A stretch of 16,193 nt of DNA from Actinomycetota bacterium. Its GTDB lineage: Bacteria; Actinomycetota; Actinomycetes; S36-B12; UBA5976. Location: positions 1 to 16,193 of the forward strand of contig JAFMIT010000026.1 of NCBI GenBank assembly GCA_017853815.1, written 5' to 3'. A program made the translations under genes and the position numbers. Of this stretch, positions 13,825 to 16,193 are shown piece after piece; within the stretch, counting starts at the first letter, position 1, and every line of letters starts with the position of its first letter. The notes below the pieces were generated by a model. The model saw nothing but the letters and a program-made list of their open reading frames with translations. It searched no databases and was not told the DNA's origin.

Positions 13825-14972
13825 CCGTCACTCACGCTGCTGGTTTCAGAGCATCAGGTGTCGTTGCTGGACTCAAGAGCAGTGGCAATCGCGACGTCGC
13901 ACTCGTCGTCAATGATGGCCCTCACTTCACTGCTGCTGGCGTATTCACGAGCAATCGTGTCAAAGCGGCGCCGGTTTTATGGTCTGAACAAGTGCTCAAA
14001 ACGGGCAAACTAAAAAGTGTTGTCCTCAACAGCGGTGGCGCAAACGCCTGCACAGGTCCAGAAGGATTTGCTGATACGCACCGAACCGCTGAACACGTCG
14101 CAGATGTCCTTGGTCTTGCACCAATTGATGTCGCTGTTTGTTCCACTGGTCTCATCGGGCTTCGACTACCGATGGACAAGCTCCTTGCGGGAGTTGACGA
14201 GGCTGTGACTGAACTTCGACCACAAGGTGGTCAGGATGCTGCTCTCGCCATCATGACCACAGACAGCATTCCCAAAACCGTTGTTGTTGAATCGAGCGGC
14301 TGGTCTGTCGGGGGAATGGCCAAAGGTGCGGGCATGTTGGCGCCGGGGCTCGCGACGATGTTGGTGGTGCTAACCACCGACGCAGATGTGTCTGGAATTG
14401 ACTTGCAGAAGGAACTCGAGGCCGCAGTCAATGTGTCGTTTAATCGCATCGACAGCGATGGGTGCATGTCCACTAATGACACAGTGCTTTTACTTTCGAG
14501 CGGTGCTTCCGGCATTGAAGCAGATCCAGTCGAATTTCGTATCGCTCTGACAGAAGCTTGCTCGAGTCTCGCTCGCCAGCTCATTGGAGATGCCGAAGGC
14601 GCCTCAAAAGATATTCGCATTGATGTTCTGAACGCTGCTTCGGAAGCCGATGCAGTCGAAGCCGCTCGCGCTGTCTCACGAAGCAACCTGCTGAAGTGCG
14701 CCATCCATGGTGAGGATCCAAACTGGGGTCGCGTGCTCTCCGCAGTCGGAACTACCCAAGCTGCTTTTGATCCCAATGAAATTTCGGTTGCTCTCAACGG
14801 TGTCTGGGTGTGTCGAGATGGCATGACTGGAGACGACAGAAATCTCGTCGATATGAGTGGACGTGAAGTCACCATTTCAATCGATCTCAAGGCTGGAAGC
14901 CACACCGCCACTCTGTGGACGAATGACCTAACCGCTATGTACGTACACGAGAACAGTGCCTACTCATCATGA
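13821..14972 (+). CDS. argJ: Bifunctional glutamate N-acetyltransferase / ornithine acetyltransferase
   Basis: ArgJ moves the acetyl group from N-acetylornithine to glutamate, closing the acetyl cycle. In many bacteria it also makes N-acetylglutamate from acetyl-CoA. The 383-residue precursor carries the self-cleavage region KGAGMLAPGLATMLVVLTTD. By family rule the chain is cut between Ala178 and Thr179, and Thr179 becomes the N-terminal nucleophile of the beta chain. Other family features are NSGGANACTG, an oxyanion-hole-like STGLIG segment and GEDPNWGRV. No separate argA, argE or argF is seen here. The presence of ArgJ implies the cyclic pathway. Both ends overlap neighbours by 4 nt (argC and argB), suggesting tight coupling. 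Confidence 0.95.
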   Translation: MTVTHAAGFRASGVVAGLKSSGNRDVALVVNDGPHFTAAGVFTSNRVKAAPVLWSEQVLKTGKLKSVVLNSGGANACTGPEGFADTHRTAEHVADVLGLAPIDVAVCSTGLIGLRLPMDKLLAGVDEAVTELRPQGGQDAALAIMTTDSIPKTVVVESSGWSVGGMAKGAGMLAPGLATMLVVLTTDADVSGIDLQKELEAAVNVSFNRIDSDGCMSTNDTVLLLSSGASGIEADPVEFRIALTEACSSLARQLIGDAEGASKDIRIDVLNAASEADAVEAARAVSRSNLLKCAIHGEDPNWGRVLSAVGTTQAAFDPNEISVALNGVWVCRDGMTGDDRNLVDMSGREVTISIDLKAGSHTATLWTNDLTAMYVHENSAYSS

Positions 14973-15865
14973 CAAATATCGTTCGCGAAGCAGCTCTCGC
15001 AAAGGCTGCGACATTGGCTGAAGCGTTGCCATGGCTTGAGAAGTTCCACGGCGCCACGGTTGTAATCAAGTACGGCGGCAATGCCATGACCGATGTTGCT
15101 CTGCAGGAGGCGTTTGCGCAGGACATTGTCTTTTTGAGGCTTGCTGGGCTCAAGCCAATTGTTGTTCACGGCGGTGGTCCACAGATCACGTCGATGCTCG
15201 AACGCATGGGGGTGCCCACAGAGTTTCGTGGCGGCCTGCGGGTTACGACGCCAGAGGTGATGGATGTCGTGCGCATGGTTCTGACCGGTCAAGTTCAGAA
15301 AGAATTGGTGGGTCTTATCAACGCGCATGGACCTTATGCGGTTGGCACCAGCGGCGAAGATGCCCACATCTTTACGGCCACGAAACGTTTTGCCACGGTC
15401 GATGGCGAACAGGTCGATGTTGGCCTCGTTGGCGATGTCACTGAAGTTCGACCTGACCATCTGCTCGGACTCATCGAGAGCGGCTTGATTCCTGTTGTGA
15501 GCACGGTTGCGTTGGGTTCAGACGGCCAGCCATACAACGTCAATGCCGATACTGCCGCCGCGGCACTTGCTGTCGCCGTCGGCGCTGAAAAGCTCGTCAT
15601 GCTTACGGACGTTGAAGGTTTGTACCGTGACTGGGGCAACAGTGACGAGGTCATTCGTCGAATCGAAGTCAACGAGCTTGAACAGATGTTGCCTTCGCTC
15701 TCGACGGGTATGGTGCCAAAGATGGACGCGTGCGTTCGAGCTGTACGCGGTGGAGTTCCACGCGCACACGTGATTGATGGCAGGTTGCCGCATGCGGTTC
15801 TTCTCGAAGTGTTCACCAACGAGGGAATCGGAACGATGGTCTTTCCGGATGGCGACAATGTCTGA
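14969..15865 (+). CDS. argB: Acetylglutamate kinase
   Basis: ArgB phosphorylates N-acetylglutamate with ATP, the second step of the pathway and, in organisms using ArgJ, usually the arginine-inhibited one. The 298-residue amino-acid-kinase-fold protein shows VIKYGGNAM (Lys34), VVHGGGPQI, FRGGLRVTT, NVNADTAAAALAVAVGAEKL, the DVEGLYRDW loop and GMVPKMDACVRAV. An N-terminal helix of about 20 residues before the first strand resembles that of the arginine-sensitive hexameric enzymes, so feedback inhibition is plausible. It starts in the argJ stop (ATGA) and overlaps argD by 8 nt. Confidence 0.96.
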   Translation: MTNIVREAALAKAATLAEALPWLEKFHGATVVIKYGGNAMTDVALQEAFAQDIVFLRLAGLKPIVVHGGGPQITSMLERMGVPTEFRGGLRVTTPEVMDVVRMVLTGQVQKELVGLINAHGPYAVGTSGEDAHIFTATKRFATVDGEQVDVGLVGDVTEVRPDHLLGLIESGLIPVVSTVALGSDGQPYNVNADTAAAALAVAVGAEKLVMLTDVEGLYRDWGNSDEVIRRIEVNELEQMLPSLSTGMVPKMDACVRAVRGGVPRAHVIDGRLPHAVLLEVFTNEGIGTMVFPDGDNV

Positions 15866-16193
15866 CACACCTCAAGCGAAAGACCTCGCGTCCGCGTGGA
15901 CTTCAGTGATGCTTCCCAACTACGGAACCCCGCGAATCTTGATCGAATCTGGACAGGGAAGTTTTGTTACTGACTCGACTGGCAAGAAGTATCTGGACCT
16001 TCTGGCAGGAATTGCAGTTTCGACCTTGGGCCACAGTCATCCTGCGATAGGTGAGGCCGTTGCAGACCAGGCGACCAAACTCATTCACACATCTAATTTG
16101 TATGCACATCAACCGGGAATGGATTTAGCTTCCAAACTATTGCGTCTAGCGCAATCTGATGGAAAAGTACTTTTTGCCCAGGATGGTGCAACA
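15858..16193 (+). CDS. argD: Acetylornithine aminotransferase, 5' part (3' end outside window)
   Basis: The first 112 codons of a PLP-dependent class III aminotransferase, which converts N-acetylglutamate semialdehyde and glutamate to N-acetylornithine. Visible family features are the N-terminal YGTPRI, the G-STGKKYLDLLAGIAVSTLGHSHP stretch in two parts, and HTSNLYAHQPG before the PLP-phosphate loop. The catalytic lysine lies beyond the window. The start ATG 15858 overlaps the argB stop region by 8 nt, with no other start closer to the family pattern. The last seven codons read FAQDGAT where most ArgD proteins have a Ser-Gly-Ala-Glu loop. The position after argB makes ArgD the clear choice over other class III aminotransferases. 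Confidence 0.9.
   Translation, partial: MSDTPQAKDLASAWTSVMLPNYGTPRILIESGQGSFVTDSTGKKYLDLLAGIAVSTLGHSHPAIGEAVADQATKLIHTSNLYAHQPGMDLASKLLRLAQSDGKVLFAQDGAT

Noticed and set aside
1..16193. Mobile elements, CRISPR arrays, tRNA genes or a novel defence-type cluster
   Set aside because: Every long stretch is explained by conserved housekeeping genes in a normal order. No repeats with spacers, transposase or integrase motifs, tRNA cloverleaf or islands of different base composition were seen by eye.

Overview
The window is an ordinary, densely packed housekeeping region. It most likely comes from the chromosome of an actinobacterium whose GC content is moderate by eye. The evidence for this is the gene order (rsmB-rpe-rib genes-hisE-hisG, then sseB-like, DUF1844, infC-rpmI-rplT, an rRNA methyltransferase, pheS-pheT and argC-J-B-D), a DUF1844 gene divergent from infC, GTG starts on several genes, an apparent ATC start on infC, and two promoters that seem to give leaderless transcripts. 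I cannot assign a genus. I found no insertion sequence, phage gene, CRISPR array, tRNA, rRNA or island-like stretch, and no gap over 300 bases without a gene.

Bases 1-4886 (+ strand) hold the 3' part of rsmB, then rpe and a complete core riboflavin set: ribD, ribE (riboflavin synthase), bifunctional ribBA and ribH. The genes overlap or almost touch (TGATG or ATGA junctions), which suggests one co-translated operon. Rpe interconverts ribulose 5-phosphate, which RibBA uses, so its place fits. Bases 4894-6520 hold hisE and hisG, the second and first enzymes of histidine synthesis, behind their own likely promoter, then an SseB-family gene. A convergent DUF1844 gene lies at 6530-6895 on the minus strand.

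Bases 6877-9158 hold the infC-rpmI-rplT translation operon (IF3, L35, L20) and a SpoU/TrmH-type RNA methyltransferase. A leader of about 200 nt precedes infC. It contains several hairpins and an intrinsic-terminator-like element just upstream of the start, which looks like an attenuator. Bases 9172-12751 hold pheS and pheT, both subunits of phenylalanyl-tRNA synthetase.

Bases 12755-16193 hold the start of an arginine operon: argC, argJ, argB and the first 112 codons of argD. The 38-nt pheT-argC gap is filled almost entirely by four ATGCAT-like units forming nested palindromes. These probably bind ArgR and overlap a -10 box placed for a leaderless argC message. This site and the infC leader are the two most interesting items. 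I see no convincing new multi-gene system here.
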